Origin: Pseudomonas sp. GM79
GTDB taxonomy: Bacteria > Pseudomonadota > Gammaproteobacteria > Pseudomonadales > Pseudomonadaceae
Assembly: GCF_000282495.1 (NCBI RefSeq)
Contig: NZ_AKJE01000028.1
Span: 62,001 to 126,000 of the forward strand
Direction: 5' to 3'
Length of the DNA stretch: 64,000 bases
Both the position numbers and the translations under genes were made by a program. Below the pieces are notes generated by a model, which saw only the letters and a list, made by a program, of their open reading frames with translations, did not search any database and had not been told where the DNA came from. Shown here one piece after another: positions 9,509-20,249 of this stretch (position 1 is its first letter; the number at the start of each line of letters is the position of its first letter).

Positions 9509-10489
9509 ATGCAACTCGGGATTATTGGACTGGGCCGCATGGGCGGTAATATTGCGCGGCGCCTGATGCTCAACGGACATACCACCGTTGTTTACGACCG
9601 CAATAGCGCCTTTGTCGATACCCTGGCTGAAGAAGGCGCCACCGGTGTTGCCGACTTGCCAGCCCTGGTCGCTGGCCTGGCCAAACCACGCGCGGTGTGG
9701 GTCATGCTGCCCGCCGGCGCACCGACCGAAGACACCATCGACACCCTGAGTACCTTGCTTGAAGCGGGCGATACCATCATCGATGGCGGCAACACCTTCT
9801 ATAAGGATGACATCCGCCGGGCCAAAACCCTGTCGGAAAAAGGCCTGCACTACATTGACGTCGGCACCTCCGGCGGCGTCTGGGGTCTGGAGCGTGGTTA
9901 CTGCATGATGATCGGCGGCGATGCCGACACCGTTAGGCGTCTTGACCCGCTGTTCGAAACGCTGGCCCCGGGCATGGGCGATATCCCGCGCACCAAGGAT
10001 CGCCAGTCCGATGACGATCGCGCCGAGCGCGGTTACATCCATGCAGGCCCGGCCGGTTCTGGCCATTTCGTGAAAATGATTCACAACGGCATCGAATACG
10101 GAATGATGCAGGCCTTCGCCGAAGGCTTTGACATCCTCAAGACCAAAGCCAGCACCAACCTGCCGGAAGACCAGCGTTTCGACCTGAACGTTGCCGACAT
10201 CGCCGAAGTCTGGCGTCGTGGCAGCGTGGTGTCGTCCTGGCTGCTTGATCTGACCGCCGACGCACTGGCCAGCGATCCGAAGCTCGACGGCTACTCAGGC
10301 TCGGTGGCTGACAGCGGTGAGGGGCGCTGGACCATCGAAGCCGCGATGGAGCAATCGGTGCCGGTACCGGTGCTGTCGAACTCGCTGTTCTCGCGCTACC
10401 GTTCGCGCGGGCAAGGCACCTTTGGCGACAAGATTCTCTCGGCCCAGCGCTTCGGCTTCGGTGGCCATGTGGAGACCCCGAAAAAATGA
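9509..10489 (+). CDS. gnd: 6-phosphogluconate dehydrogenase, decarboxylating (short GntZ/YqeC type)
   Basis: A 326-aa enzyme that oxidatively decarboxylates 6-phosphogluconate to ribulose 5-phosphate. The nucleotide-binding fold starts the protein ([19 protein letters not shown]), and the substrate site includes [20 protein letters not shown] and [20 protein letters not shown]. The length matches the short tetrameric family, often NAD-preferring, not the roughly 470-aa dimeric family. The ATG at 9509 was chosen over an upstream in-frame codon because the Rossmann strand begins there. The stop overlaps the zwf start by 4 bp (ATGA), so they are translationally coupled. Confidence 0.93.
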   Translation: MQLGIIGLGRMGGNIARRLMLNGHTTVVYDRNSAFVDTLAEEGATGVADLPALVAGLAKPRAVWVMLPAGAPTEDTIDTLSTLLEAGDTIIDGGNTFYKDDIRRAKTLSEKGLHYIDVGTSGGVWGLERGYCMMIGGDADTVRRLDPLFETLAPGMGDIPRTKDRQSDDDRAERGYIHAGPAGSGHFVKMIHNGIEYGMMQAFAEGFDILKTKASTNLPEDQRFDLNVADIAEVWRRGSVVSSWLLDLTADALASDPKLDGYSGSVADSGEGRWTIEAAMEQSVPVPVLSNSLFSRYRSRGQGTFGDKILSAQRFGFGGHVETPKK

Positions 10490-12009
10490 CCCATGTGATC
10501 CGCAGGAAATCCAAGGCAGAACCCGCACCGCCTACCACGCTGTTTCTGTTCGGTGCCCATGGTGATCTGGTCAAGCGCTTGCTGATGCCGGCGCTGTACA
10601 ACCTGAGTCGCGACGGTTTGCTGGGGAATGGACTGCGGATCATCGGCGTTGATCACAACGCTATCAGTGACGAAGCCTTCGCCAAAAAACTCGAAGATTT
10701 CATTCGGGCGGAAGTGGCGGCCAAGGTCGGCAAGGGCGATCAAGCCCTTGATCCGGCGTTGTGGGCCAAACTGGCCAAGCACATCAGCTATGTCCAGGGC
10801 GACTTCCTTGACGAACGCACCTACGAAGCGCTGGCGGCGAAAATCGCCGACAGCGGCACGGGCAATACGATTTTCTATCTGGCCACCGCGCCACGCTTTT
10901 TCAGCGAAGTGGTGCGGCGTCTTGGTGCTGCCGGATTGCTGCAAGAAACCCCCGATGCCTTCAGAAGGGTGGTGATCGAAAAGCCTTTCGGCTCCGATCT
11001 GCATACCGCAGAAGCCTTGAACGCGTGCTTGCTCAAAGTGATGACGGAAAAGCAGATCTACCGGATCGATCACTATCTGGGCAAGGAAACCGTGCAGAAC
11101 ATTCTGGTCAGCCGGTTTTCCAATAGCCTGTTCGAAGCCTTCTGGAACAACCATTACATCGACCACGTGCAAATCACCGCCGCCGAAACCGTCGGCGTGG
11201 AAACCCGCGGCAGTTTTTATGAGGTCACCGGCGCCCTGCGGGACATGGTGCCCAATCACCTGTTCCAATTATTGGCGATGGTGGCCATGGAACCACCGGC
11301 CGCTTTTGGCGCCGATGCGGTACGCGGCGAAAAAGCCAAAGTTGTCGGCGCGATTCGCCCCTGGACAACCGAGGAAGCGCGAGCCAATTCGGTGCGCGGC
11401 CAATACACCGCCGGCCAGATTGGTGGCGAGCCGCTGCCCGGTTATCGCCAGGAAGCCAACGTGGCGCCCGACAGCACGACCGAAACCTATGTCGCGCTCA
11501 AAGTCATGATCGACAACTGGCGCTGGGTCGGCGTGCCGTTCTACCTGCGCACCGGCAAGCGCATGAGCGCGCGCGACACCGAGATTGTCATTTGCTTCAA
11601 GCCGGCGCCGTATGCGCAGTTCCGCGACACCGAGGTCGATGAGTTGCAGCCGACTTACCTGCGGATCCAGATCCAGCCCAACGAAGGCATGTGGTTCGAC
11701 CTGCTGGCCAAGCGGCCGGGGCCGGCGTTGAACATGGCCAATATCGAGCTGGGTTTTGCCTACAAGGATTTCTTTGAAATGCAGCCATCGACCGGCTATG
11801 AAACCCTGATCTACGACTGCCTGACCGGCGATCAGACGCTGTTCCAGCGCGCCGACAACATCGAGAACGGCTGGCGCGCCGTGCAGCCATTCCTCGATGC
11901 CTGGCAGCAGGACGCAACAGTGGAGAACTACGCGGCCGGCGAAGACGGGCCTAAGATTGCTGATGAGTTGCTCACCCGCGATGGTCGCGTCTGGCACAGC
12001 GTCGGATGA
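10486..12009 (+). CDS. zwf: Glucose-6-phosphate 1-dehydrogenase
   Basis: A 507-aa enzyme oxidising glucose 6-phosphate to 6-phosphogluconolactone. The nucleotide-binding loop is [20 protein letters not shown] (about residues 20-39) and the active-site signature [13 protein letters not shown] lies at about 192-204. Length is normal. It is sandwiched between gnd and a HAD phosphatase with 4-bp overlaps at both ends. The pgl lactonase usually next to zwf is absent, so this is probably an additional zwf copy separate from the hexR-zwf-pgl-eda locus of pseudomonads. Confidence 0.95.
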   Translation: MTHVIRRKSKAEPAPPTTLFLFGAHGDLVKRLLMPALYNLSRDGLLGNGLRIIGVDHNAISDEAFAKKLEDFIRAEVAAKVGKGDQALDPALWAKLAKHISYVQGDFLDERTYEALAAKIADSGTGNTIFYLATAPRFFSEVVRRLGAAGLLQETPDAFRRVVIEKPFGSDLHTAEALNACLLKVMTEKQIYRIDHYLGKETVQNILVSRFSNSLFEAFWNNHYIDHVQITAAETVGVETRGSFYEVTGALRDMVPNHLFQLLAMVAMEPPAAFGADAVRGEKAKVVGAIRPWTTEEARANSVRGQYTAGQIGGEPLPGYRQEANVAPDSTTETYVALKVMIDNWRWVGVPFYLRTGKRMSARDTEIVICFKPAPYAQFRDTEVDELQPTYLRIQIQPNEGMWFDLLAKRPGPALNMANIELGFAYKDFFEMQPSTGYETLIYDCLTGDQTLFQRADNIENGWRAVQPFLDAWQQDATVENYAAGEDGPKIADELLTRDGRVWHSVG

Positions 12010-12827
12010 GTGACGTAACGCAACAGCCCATCCGTTTTCTGCTCAGCGACATGGACGGCACGTTACTGCTCCCTGATCACAGCCTCAGTCAGCGCACGAT
12101 CGAAGCGGTCCGCGCCTTGCGCGAGGCTGGCGTACTGTTCAGCCTGGCCACCGGACGTCCGCCAAAAGCCATGCTGCAACAGATCGAAGCCCTGGGTGTC
12201 GATCTGCCGACGGCGGCCTTCAATGGCGGCACCCTTGTAAACCCGGACGGCAGTGTGCTGGTTGCACATTATTTGCCGGCAACGGCGGCGCTGACGGCGC
12301 TGACGCTGTTTGCCGATCAGCCGGACATTGAGGTTTGGGTATTCAGTGGCGGCGACTGGCTGTTGAAGGATCAGTACGGCCCGATGGTCCCGCGAGAGCA
12401 GCACGGCCTGGGTTATCCGCCGGTGGTGGTCGAGAATTTCGAGCCTTACCTTGCACGTATCGACAAAATCGTCGCGGCCAGCAACAACGCCGGGCTGTTG
12501 ATCGAGCTGGAAGCGCAGTTGCTGCCCAAGGTCGAAGGGCAGGCGCAGGTTTCGCGTTCACAACCGATCTATCTGGACGTGACGGCGATGAAAGCCAACA
12601 AGGGCGAGGCATTGGCGACACTGGCCGAGTTTCTCGGGGTGCCGCTGGAGCAGACCGCCGCCATGGGTGACGGTGGCAACGACCCGGCGATGTTTCACCG
12701 GGCCGGGTTGTCGATCGCCATGGGGCAGGCGGAAGAGGCGGTGAAGCGTCAGGCCGACGTGGTGACCGGAGCCAATACCGAAGACGGCGCGGCCCAGGCG
12801 ATCGAGCAATACATCCTCCCTCGATAA
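12006..12827 (+). CDS. Cof-type HAD-IIB phosphatase
   Basis: A 273-aa haloacid-dehalogenase hydrolase of the Cof/YidA subfamily. Motif I is LLSDMDGTLLLPDHSLS, motif II LFSLATGRPP, and motifs III/IV are AMKANKGEALATLAEFLGV and AAMGDGGNDPAMF. Such enzymes dephosphorylate sugar phosphates or nucleotide cofactors. Its ATG overlaps the zwf stop, so it is the third gene of the gnd-zwf operon, where it could limit accumulation of sugar phosphates. The substrate is not predictable. Confidence 0.9.
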   Translation: MSDVTQQPIRFLLSDMDGTLLLPDHSLSQRTIEAVRALREAGVLFSLATGRPPKAMLQQIEALGVDLPTAAFNGGTLVNPDGSVLVAHYLPATAALTALTLFADQPDIEVWVFSGGDWLLKDQYGPMVPREQHGLGYPPVVVENFEPYLARIDKIVAASNNAGLLIELEAQLLPKVEGQAQVSRSQPIYLDVTAMKANKGEALATLAEFLGVPLEQTAAMGDGGNDPAMFHRAGLSIAMGQAEEAVKRQADVVTGANTEDGAAQAIEQYILPR

Positions 12828-12840
12828 CGACACAAAACCA

Positions 12841-12934
12841 ATGTGGGAGCGGGCTTGCTCGCGAAGAGGCCGTCACATTCAACATCGTTGTTGAATGACA
12901 CATCGCCTTCGCGAGCAAGCCCGCTCCCACATTT
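12841..12934. repeat. REP pair
   Basis: Inverted REP arms (GTGGGAGCGGGCTTGCTCGC and complement) around about 45 bp, between the convergent gnd-zwf-HAD operon and nhaB. Confidence 0.9.
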
Positions 12935-12942
12935 GGCCGGTG

Positions 12943-14445
12943 TTATAGCCAGTAACTCACCGCATACCAACCCAACACGCCCATCACCACGGTATAAGGC
13001 AACGCCATCCATACCATCCGCCCGTACGACAGGCGAATCAGCGGGGCAATCGCCGAGGTCAGCAGGAACAGGAACGCCGCCTGACCATTGGGCGTCGCCA
13101 CGCTCGGCAGGTTGGTGCCGGTATTGATCGCAATCGCCAGGGTTTCAAACTGTTCGCGGCTCATGTGGCCGGAGAGGAACGCCTGTTTCACTTCGGTGAT
13201 GTAAATGGTCGCCACGAACACATTGTCGCTAATGGCCGATAGCAAGCCATTGGCAATAAACAACATGCCCGGCTGTTGACTTGTCGGTAGCGCCAGCACC
13301 CACTGGATCAGCGGTGTGAACAGTTGCTGATCTTGAATCACTGCCACCACTGCGAAAAACACCACCAGCAGCGCCGTGAACGGCATGGCATCCTTGAAGG
13401 CGTTGCCAAGGCGATGCTCATCGGTAATGCCCGTGAATGCGGTGATCAGCACGATCACCATCAAACCGATCAAGCCGACTTCGGCGACGTGAAACGCGAG
13501 GCCGGCAATCAGGATCAGCGCTGCCGCGCCCTGAACCATCAACGCAGCGCGCTGACGTGCAGTGCGTGCGGCGTTGTCTTCGGCGGCGTAGTTGGCCAGC
13601 ACCGTACGCACGTTGTCCGGCAGCAGCGTGCCATAGCCGAACCAGCGCAGTTTCTCCAGCAGTACGCAAGTCACCAGACCCGCTGCCAATACCGGCAACG
13701 ACACCGGTGCGACCTTCAAAAAGAATTCGGCGAAGTGCCAACCCATTTCATGGCCGATCAACAGGTTCTGCGGCTCGCCAACCAGCGTGCACACACCGCC
13801 CAATGCGGTGCCGACCGCACCGTGCATCAGCAGGCTGCGCAGGAAGGCGCGGAACTGTTCGAGGTCTGCGTGATGGAGCGTGGGCAAGTGCCGGTCATCG
13901 CCGATTTCGCTGTCCTGACGCGGATCGCCGCCCGAGGCGACACGGTGATACACCGAATAGAAACCCACCGCCGCACTGATAATCACCGCAGTCACGGTCA
14001 ACGCATCGAGAAACGCCGACAGAAACGCGGACAGGAAACAGAACATTAACGCCAGCAGGGCCTTGGAGCGAACCCCCAACAACAAGCGCGAGAAGAGAAA
14101 CAGCAGCAGGTCTTTCATGAAATAGATGCCTGCCACCATAAACATCAGCAGCAAGATCACCGGGAAGTTGTGCACCAGCTCATCATAGAGCGCCTGGGGC
14201 GTGGTCATTTTCAGCAGCAATGCTTCGACCAGTAGCAACCCGCCGGGCATCAACGGATAACACTTGAGCGCCATGGCCAGGGTGAAAATAAACTCCAGCA
14301 CCAATAACCAGCCGGCCGCCACCGGACCGACCGTCCACAACACCAGAGCGTTGAGAATCAGGAAGCCGACAATGCTCGCCTTGTACCAACGAGGTGAGTG
14401 CCCGAGAAAATTATGCGCGAAGGCCTGGGCGATTGAACCAGACAT
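12943..14445 (-). CDS. nhaB: Na+/H+ antiporter NhaB
   Basis: A 500-aa polytopic inner-membrane sodium/proton antiporter. It starts with the NhaB-typical [20 protein letters not shown] segment, has roughly a dozen hydrophobic helices, and keeps the C-terminal [20 protein letters not shown] motif of the ArsB/NhaB superfamily. The start has AAGGAG at proper spacing. It stands alone as a transcription unit. Role: sodium export and pH homeostasis. Confidence 0.93.
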   Translation of the reverse strand: MSGSIAQAFAHNFLGHSPRWYKASIVGFLILNALVLWTVGPVAAGWLLVLEFIFTLAMALKCYPLMPGGLLLVEALLLKMTTPQALYDELVHNFPVILLLMFMVAGIYFMKDLLLFLFSRLLLGVRSKALLALMFCFLSAFLSAFLDALTVTAVIISAAVGFYSVYHRVASGGDPRQDSEIGDDRHLPTLHHADLEQFRAFLRSLLMHGAVGTALGGVCTLVGEPQNLLIGHEMGWHFAEFFLKVAPVSLPVLAAGLVTCVLLEKLRWFGYGTLLPDNVRTVLANYAAEDNAARTARQRAALMVQGAAALILIAGLAFHVAEVGLIGLMVIVLITAFTGITDEHRLGNAFKDAMPFTALLVVFFAVVAVIQDQQLFTPLIQWVLALPTSQQPGMLFIANGLLSAISDNVFVATIYITEVKQAFLSGHMSREQFETLAIAINTGTNLPSVATPNGQAAFLFLLTSAIAPLIRLSYGRMVWMALPYTVVMGVLGWYAVSYWL

Positions 14446-14522
14446 CGGCTACTCCTTGTATTAAGAAGCGCGCAAGTTGCCGTAAGAACAACAGAAGATC
14501 AAGTGTGGAAAATGACGTTGGC

Positions 14523-15812
14523 CTAACACCGATAACGCGCGACGACCGCGCGGCAGTTTCCGTCCAGTGAATAGCCGCCTATGACAATGCAACCGTTGGC
14601 CTGAATGGCCAATGAAGTAGCAGTATGCGAACCGCGACTCAGGTGTGTGCGACACCAGCCGATGCCCTTGGCAAAACTGCGATCCAGCTGCCCACTGGGT
14701 AAATATCGGGCAAAAACGAGATCAGCTTCGACCCCGCCGACCGTCGCTCCGACTGTCAGCACTCGCCCGTCCGGTTGAACCCCGGCGGCGGTCCAGTGGC
14801 AGTCGCTGCGGCTGACTCCCAATAGCTTTGGCTGGCCACCGTTGCAATGAATATCCGGCCGGCCATTACTGTGAACTTTCAGAGACAGGCAGAGCATCGG
14901 GTCGCGACTGCTGCCAAAGCAATGCAAGTCACCGTTTTCATGCTGGACGATCTGGCAGACCCGAGCGCTGTGCTCGCGTGCCTTGAAGGTCATGAAACCA
15001 TCCACGGCGAAGCGGTCGTCCAGCCGGCCATCCGGGTGATAACGCGCCAGCAGACCTTCCTCGGGAACATTGATTGTTCCACTCACCAGGATCCGACCAT
15101 CGCGCTGCACCATCAAGCTGCAGAGCCAGGTGTTCATTAACAGGTGCCGGACCATGACGAAACCACGGCCGTTGAAACTATCGTCCAGCGAACCGTCGGC
15201 ATTGAGTCGTATCAGCATGCCGGCGTGATCGGCCGGGTCGAAGTGATGATTGGCCAGCAGCAGGATTCGACCGTCGTCCTGCACGCAGACATCACAGGCT
15301 TCAGTGCCCGGCATGCCGCGCGGTAACCAGGTATCGCGAGCGCCCCGGGAAAGATCACCCGGCAGGCGCACCACGCAGTATCCATTGTCGCCAAAACCCT
15401 GGACCAGGCAGCCTTGCTGATCGAACATCGCCAGGGCAGGCAGCGTACGGTGAGCATTTTCGTAATGCAGGCCGGCCACCAGAATGTGCCCGTCGGCCAA
15501 CACCCGCACCTTGCCGGCCATGGCCTCGAAGCCGTGGGCGAACTGCCCGCTGATGCTGCCTTGTTTGCCGAATGCCAGATCCGCCGAACCATCTGCAAGC
15601 AGGCGGGCCAGGCCGAAGCGATGGCCGCCCGGCGTACCGACTTTTGCCGCCACCATCAACCGGCCGACAGGGTCAATCGCAATGTCATTGGCCATGCTGG
15701 AGAGACTGCCGGAAAAATACACTTGAGTCTTGCCGGTGCCAGCGAAACTCGCATCGAGCCGTTCGGCGCCATTCACGGTTGCAGGTAAGGCAAAAGCAGT
15801 CTGGGGTGACAT
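14523..15812 (-). CDS. Delta-60 repeat (beta-propeller-like) protein
   Basis: A 429-aa protein built from about seven tandem units of roughly 55 residues with the delta-60 signature of the kind GRLDDRFAVDGF ... QNGCIVIGGY (for example QDDGRILLLAN, QRDGRILVSGT, QPDGRVLTVGA, QANGCIVIGGY). The start at 15812 is chosen because AAGGAG lies 8 bp upstream; the open frame extends further without support. No signal peptide is evident. Function unknown; the fold may be a propeller used for binding or as an extracellular adhesin. Confidence 0.75.
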   Translation of the reverse strand: MSPQTAFALPATVNGAERLDASFAGTGKTQVYFSGSLSSMANDIAIDPVGRLMVAAKVGTPGGHRFGLARLLADGSADLAFGKQGSISGQFAHGFEAMAGKVRVLADGHILVAGLHYENAHRTLPALAMFDQQGCLVQGFGDNGYCVVRLPGDLSRGARDTWLPRGMPGTEACDVCVQDDGRILLLANHHFDPADHAGMLIRLNADGSLDDSFNGRGFVMVRHLLMNTWLCSLMVQRDGRILVSGTINVPEEGLLARYHPDGRLDDRFAVDGFMTFKAREHSARVCQIVQHENGDLHCFGSSRDPMLCLSLKVHSNGRPDIHCNGGQPKLLGVSRSDCHWTAAGVQPDGRVLTVGATVGGVEADLVFARYLPSGQLDRSFAKGIGWCRTHLSRGSHTATSLAIQANGCIVIGGYSLDGNCRAVVARYRC

Positions 15813-16094
15813 GCATGCATCTCCTTGCCAGTCGTCCTGATCCGGGTGCCCGGAAGGTGACTGCCTGAGCAAAACATTCAATCCCTGAATGACTCGGCGC
15901 ACAACTGTTTTCATGGGCCGGAGGGGGGGCGTTTTGTGCCAGAACAGTGTCTTTTCGAACCACTGAAAAGCCTGCCAAGTAATCCGGCGACTAGAAGTTG
16001 AAACAGGAGAGTGGTGTCGCGCAGCTGACTGTAGAAAATCGTCAACTAAGAAGAAGAGGGGAGCGGATTGCCGGAAGGCAATCCGCGAAAACAC

Positions 16095-16358
16095 TTAGTG
16101 CGGCATGGACCATGATTGCAGTGTGTAACCTTCCTGGCTCAACTCGGCACGGGCTTCTTCCAGCACGTGTTCGAGTTGCTCTGGATCGGAATAGGCGCTG
16201 CTTGGAATTTGTTTGCAGCTGATGCGCGTGTTGGTGCGATCAATGATGGCCAGGCTTAGTTCGCTACCGTCTTGTAGAGCCCAGGCCACGCATTGGAAGG
16301 GTTGGAATGCGCGGTCGGCAATCAAAAGTGCTTCGTTGATACGGAGCGGGGCGTTCAT
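16095..16358 (-). CDS. DUF1652-like small protein
   Basis: An 87-aa protein resembling the short DUF1652 proteins common in Pseudomonas, with the pattern DGSELSLAIIDRTNTRI in the middle and an acidic C-terminal helix (EQLEHVLEEARAELSQEGY). Function unknown. It lies alone between the delta-60 gene and the divergent sigma-54 regulator. Family name is moderately certain. Confidence 0.6.
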   Translation of the reverse strand: MNAPLRINEALLIADRAFQPFQCVAWALQDGSELSLAIIDRTNTRISCKQIPSSAYSDPEQLEHVLEEARAELSQEGYTLQSWSMPH

Positions 16359-16700
16359 GGGATCTTCTCTCTATATGCCCAAACAAGTGATGTGCCGTCG
16401 GTTGGGCTTACCGTTCGGCTGGTTACTTGTACTGATGTCCGCAACTGGGGTTTAGGTCACACACAATCGAAAGAAATGTTAACTTTCTTGGATTGATTCG
16501 ATATTCAGGCCACTTCTGAAAGCTGAATGAAAGGTTTAACCCGTTAGGCAACTAACCAACTGACTTCTTATAACTAATAAGCAAACAACCCTATAAGCAA
16601 TCGATACAAGCTCGCGTCAAAATCTTGCTAGTGTTACATCGAAGCCCGCCAAATGACTGTTTTTACTAATATTTCCTAAATTTGGCGTCAAGGAACAGTC
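16359..16700. other. Intergenic region between DUF1652-like gene and sigma-54 regulator
   Basis: About 340 bp, AT-rich compared with its surroundings, between two divergent genes and presumably holding both promoters. I see no convincing structured RNA or conserved operator. No open frame with a good ribosome site is present. Confidence 0.5.
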
Positions 16701-18026
16701 ATGATCGAAGCGCCTGCCTTACGACGTCTTTTAGTAGTGGATCCTTGCGACGACTGCCACCGCTTGTTGCCGGGTTTACGCGCCGTTGGATGGGATGTTG
16801 ACAGCTGCACCCTGGAAAACGCCACTGAACGAACCTGCGATGTCGGCCTGTTGCGTTTGCAGCCATTTCATCTGGAGCGCCCGGAAGCCGTCAAGGAATT
16901 GATCACCCGTAGTGGTACCGAGTGGATTGCAGTGCTGAATCAAGAAGTCCTGCGATTACAAAATGTCGGAGACTTCGTCTGCGAATGGTTTTTTGACTTC
17001 CATACCCTGCCGTTCGATGTCTCACGGGTTCAGGTCACCCTGGGCCGAGCGTTCGGTATGGCACGCTTGCGCGGCCAGGGCACGGTTCATATCGATCAGC
17101 CTGAACATGAACTGCTCGGCGACAGCAAACCGATTCGCGAACTGCGCAAACTGCTGAGCAAACTGGCACCCACCGAATCTCCGGTGCTGATTCGCGGCGA
17201 AAGCGGGACTGGCAAGGAGTTGGTCGCCCGCACCCTGCATCGACAATCCCAGCGTCACAGCAAACCGTTCGTGGCGATCAACTGCGGCGCGATCCCCGAA
17301 CACTTGATCCAGTCCGAACTGTTTGGCCACGAGAAGGGCGCCTTTACCGGCGCTCATCAGCGCAAGGTCGGGCGGATCGAGGCGGCTAACGGCGGAACGC
17401 TGTTTCTCGATGAAATCGGTGATTTGCCCTTGGAACTGCAAGCCAATCTGCTGCGCTTCCTGCAGGAAAAACACATTGAGCGTGTAGGGGGGCACCAGCC
17501 TATTCCGGTGGATGTGCGGGTATTGGCGGCAACGCACGTCGACCTGGAAGCGGCCATCGAGAAGAAACGCTTTCGCGAAGATCTGTATTACCGCTTGAAC
17601 GTCCTGCAAGTCATCACCGTGCCGCTACGCGAGCGCCATGGTGATCTCTCGATGTTGGCCAATCACTTTTCCCATTTCTACAGCCATGAAACCGGTCGTC
17701 GTCCGCGCAGCTTCAGCGAAGACGCGCTGATCGCCATGGGCAAGCACGACTGGCCGGGTAATGTCCGCGAGTTAGCCAACCGGGTACGGCGCGGATTGGT
17801 TCTGGCTGAAGGACGGCAGATCGAGGCGCGAGACCTGGGGTTGCTCAGTCAACATGCCACCGCTTCGCCGATGGGCACGCTGGAAGACTACAAGTGCCGG
17901 GCAGAGCGCCAGGCCTTGTGCGATGTACTTAACCGCCACAGCGATAATTTGAGCAACGCCGCCAAGGTGCTGGGGATATCCAGGCCTACCTTCTACCGTT
18001 TGTTGCACAAGCATCAGATACGTTGA
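16701..18026 (+). CDS. Sigma-54-dependent Fis-family activator with VpsR-like receiver
   Basis: A 441-aa enhancer-binding protein. The N-terminal 130 residues resemble the VpsR/degenerate receiver domain. The AAA+ domain has Walker A GESGTGKELVA (about 166), the sigma-54-contacting GAFTGA loop (about 214) and Walker B GGTLFLDEIGDLP (about 231). A Fis-type helix-turn-helix ends the protein (NAAKVLGISRPTFYRLLHKH). VpsR-like proteins respond to cyclic di-GMP and control biofilm matrix. It converges on the fap operon across a REP, so control of biofilm genes, possibly including fap, is an inference from position. Confidence 0.88.
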   Translation: MIEAPALRRLLVVDPCDDCHRLLPGLRAVGWDVDSCTLENATERTCDVGLLRLQPFHLERPEAVKELITRSGTEWIAVLNQEVLRLQNVGDFVCEWFFDFHTLPFDVSRVQVTLGRAFGMARLRGQGTVHIDQPEHELLGDSKPIRELRKLLSKLAPTESPVLIRGESGTGKELVARTLHRQSQRHSKPFVAINCGAIPEHLIQSELFGHEKGAFTGAHQRKVGRIEAANGGTLFLDEIGDLPLELQANLLRFLQEKHIERVGGHQPIPVDVRVLAATHVDLEAAIEKKRFREDLYYRLNVLQVITVPLRERHGDLSMLANHFSHFYSHETGRRPRSFSEDALIAMGKHDWPGNVRELANRVRRGLVLAEGRQIEARDLGLLSQHATASPMGTLEDYKCRAERQALCDVLNRHSDNLSNAAKVLGISRPTFYRLLHKHQIR

Positions 18027-18039
18027 GCGATTGCAGACC

Positions 18040-18124
18040 CGGAGCGAGGCTTGCCGGCGAAGAACGATAGCGCGGTGATTCAGTTAAACCGCCTGGCGTT
18101 CTTCGCGGGCAAGCCTCGCTGCTA
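18040..18124. repeat. REP-variant pair
   Basis: A diverged REP pair (GGAGCGAGGCTTGCCGGCGA and an inverted partner GCGGGCAAGCCTCGCTGC) between the convergent sigma-54 regulator and fapF. Confidence 0.75.
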
Positions 18125-18152
18125 CATGATCAACAAAAGTGTGTGCGCGGGA

Positions 18153-19433
18153 TTAGAAGTAGTACGGGAATTTCAGGCTGAAGGAAAAGTCCGGCGAGTC
18201 GTCGGTCAGGCCGATGGCCAGGTTGGGAACGATCGTCAGGTTATCGGTCGCGGCCAGGGTCATGCCGATGTTGAAGTTGGCCGAGTTGTAATCGCTGTTG
18301 GAAATCGATTGCCAGTCACCACCGTCCGGCTTGATCTTGCTCTTGCTGGCAAACTGATCGGTGAACGAGAACGACATACTCATCTTCTCGTTCAAGGCGA
18401 ATGCAATACCGGCGCCGATCTGCCAGGAATCCCCCAGTTTCACGTCCCCGGGCACCTTGGAGTTGACCTGAGGGCTGATGTCGCTGAAAGAGTCTTCCAT
18501 GTTGTAGGTGTAGGCCAGGCTGCCGAACAGTACAGCCGGGTCGAAGCTCTTGACCAGTGAGAGACCCGGAGTGATCGACCAGACACCATTGCCGGTAGGC
18601 AATTCCTCGGGTACCGAGAGATTATCGTTGTTCGGGTCATTGACCAGTTTGATGCCGTAAGGGTCTTCACCGGTCGGCGCCTTGACGCGCAGCGTAAAGA
18701 CCGCATCGGGCAGATTGGCCGACTCATCCAGAAACTTGTAGGCAACGCCAACGTTGATATCGCCGATGGTCGGGTCACGGGTCACGGTTGCGTCCGACGT
18801 CACCGGGCCCGCGCCACCGGCGCCACCGGAGGAATACGTTGATTCGCGATACACCACGGGGACGTTAATGTCGAACTGCCAGCGTTGCGCCACGTTGTAG
18901 CGGGCGGTCAGGTCCAGGGTCCAGTTATCCGCCTTGATACGGTCGAGGTTGATGTTGCCAAGGAAAATCGAGTCCAGTGCCAGGAAGCCGTTGAGTACCA
19001 ATGCACGGGTATCGTAGTGCGTGTACGTCAGGCCGGTTTCGAAGCTGAACTTGCCGCCACCGAAGAAGCCGCTGGCTTCGTCATACAGGTTGGAAACGCT
19101 TTGCGCAGGTTCCGAGTCGTCCTTGAGCGACTGGCCGTATGAGCTGCCCGTGGTTCCCGGCGCACCGGCGGCCACTGCCTGACCACCGCCGGGCGTTTCT
19201 GCGGGGGATTTGGTCAGGCGTTTGGGGGCAGGCGTCGCAGGTGTTTCTTCGACTTGGCGAATGCGCTGCTCGAGTACCATCAGCGCGTTCTGTTGTGCTT
19301 CGTAACGCTGTTTCAACTCCATGAGTTCTTGTTTTAGTGCTTCGACCTGGGGGTCCGGTGCTGCGCACAGCAGTGTGGCCGGGGCCAGGCTACTCAAACA
19401 AACGATAGCTCTAAACGTCAACGATCGGTGCAT
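18153..19433 (-). CDS. fapF: Fap amyloid outer-membrane secretion pore FapF
   Basis: A 426-aa outer-membrane beta-barrel. A signal peptide (ending TLLCA) precedes a coiled-coil segment (about residues 28-65: [19 protein letters not shown]...) and a disordered Ala/Pro/Gly linker. The barrel (about 115-426) has alternating strands and ends in an aromatic residue (FSLKFPYYF) as expected for BAM assembly. FapF exports the amyloid subunits FapB, FapC and FapE in pseudomonads, the coiled coil acting as a gate. It is the last gene of the operon. Confidence 0.92.
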   Translation of the reverse strand: MHRSLTFRAIVCLSSLAPATLLCAAPDPQVEALKQELMELKQRYEAQQNALMVLEQRIRQVEETPATPAPKRLTKSPAETPGGGQAVAAGAPGTTGSSYGQSLKDDSEPAQSVSNLYDEASGFFGGGKFSFETGLTYTHYDTRALVLNGFLALDSIFLGNINLDRIKADNWTLDLTARYNVAQRWQFDINVPVVYRESTYSSGGAGGAGPVTSDATVTRDPTIGDINVGVAYKFLDESANLPDAVFTLRVKAPTGEDPYGIKLVNDPNNDNLSVPEELPTGNGVWSITPGLSLVKSFDPAVLFGSLAYTYNMEDSFSDISPQVNSKVPGDVKLGDSWQIGAGIAFALNEKMSMSFSFTDQFASKSKIKPDGGDWQSISNSDYNSANFNIGMTLAATDNLTIVPNLAIGLTDDSPDFSFSLKFPYYF

Positions 19434-19479
19434 GGGTTAGCCGTCCCTTCTGACTACATCGGGTGACACTGAGCGTAGA

Positions 19480-20217
19480 TCAGAATCCTTGAGTGCGAAG
19501 ACCTTTGAGCTGGTCGAGGTTGCCGTTCAGCGACCCGGTTGTCACGTTGTCACGCAGCACGACATTGAAGGATGTGAGGTTGTTGACCTGGTTACCACCG
19601 CCGAGCAAAGTCGTGTTCTGCATCAGCCCGCCTTGGGCCAGGCGTTGTTCGGTGCTGCCCTGGTTGTTGTTGGCCACGATGTTGAGTTGCACACCCGTAG
19701 CGGTCGAGGAAACGCTCAACGCGCCCGCGCCATTGGCGCCGACCAACGTCGAGCCTGCGGCCAACGCCTGGCCCTGTTGTTCTGTTGCTGGCGCCTGGCT
19801 AGCCTTTGTGACGTTGATCTGAACGTTGTTGTAGGCACTGTTATGGTCGCCGGCAGCACGCACGACTTGAGTGACGCCTTCGGTGCTGTTGAGGCCATTG
19901 CCACCCGTGACGATGCCGGTGCCTTGCGAACTCGTGGAGCCATTACCTTTTTCATTGATCATCGACACATAGAACTGTGGCTTGATGGTCGATTGTTGAA
20001 TTTGCATCGAGGACGTTGCCCCGATCACTTCCCCATTGGCATTTTGCCAGGTGCTGGTCATGACAATACCGAAACTGATGATCCGCCCCGGCATGACATA
20101 GCGGCCGCGCAGGGTCGCCAATTCCTGATCCTTCAGCTCAATGGGTTTGAACGTCTGTGCCTGGGTCGGGAGGCTGGCGGCCAGGCAAACCACGACCAGC
20201 CAGAGTGGAGTCTTCAT
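19480..20217 (-). CDS. fapE: Fap amyloid component FapE
   Basis: A 245-aa secreted protein with signal peptide MKTPLWLVVVCLAASLPTQA. The remainder is rich in Asn, Gln, Ser and Gly with short conserved stretches (LATLRGRYVMPGRIISFGIV near residues 35-54, typical for FapE). FapE is a minor fibre or assembly component found in purified Fap fibrils. It lies between fapD and fapF with short gaps. Confidence 0.9.
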   Translation of the reverse strand: MKTPLWLVVVCLAASLPTQAQTFKPIELKDQELATLRGRYVMPGRIISFGIVMTSTWQNANGEVIGATSSMQIQQSTIKPQFYVSMINEKGNGSTSSQGTGIVTGGNGLNSTEGVTQVVRAAGDHNSAYNNVQINVTKASQAPATEQQGQALAAGSTLVGANGAGALSVSSTATGVQLNIVANNNQGSTEQRLAQGGLMQNTTLLGGGNQVNNLTSFNVVLRDNVTTGSLNGNLDQLKGLRTQGF

Positions 20218-20249
20218 TGAATGCTCCCGGAGCGTCGTGCTCCTTGTTA

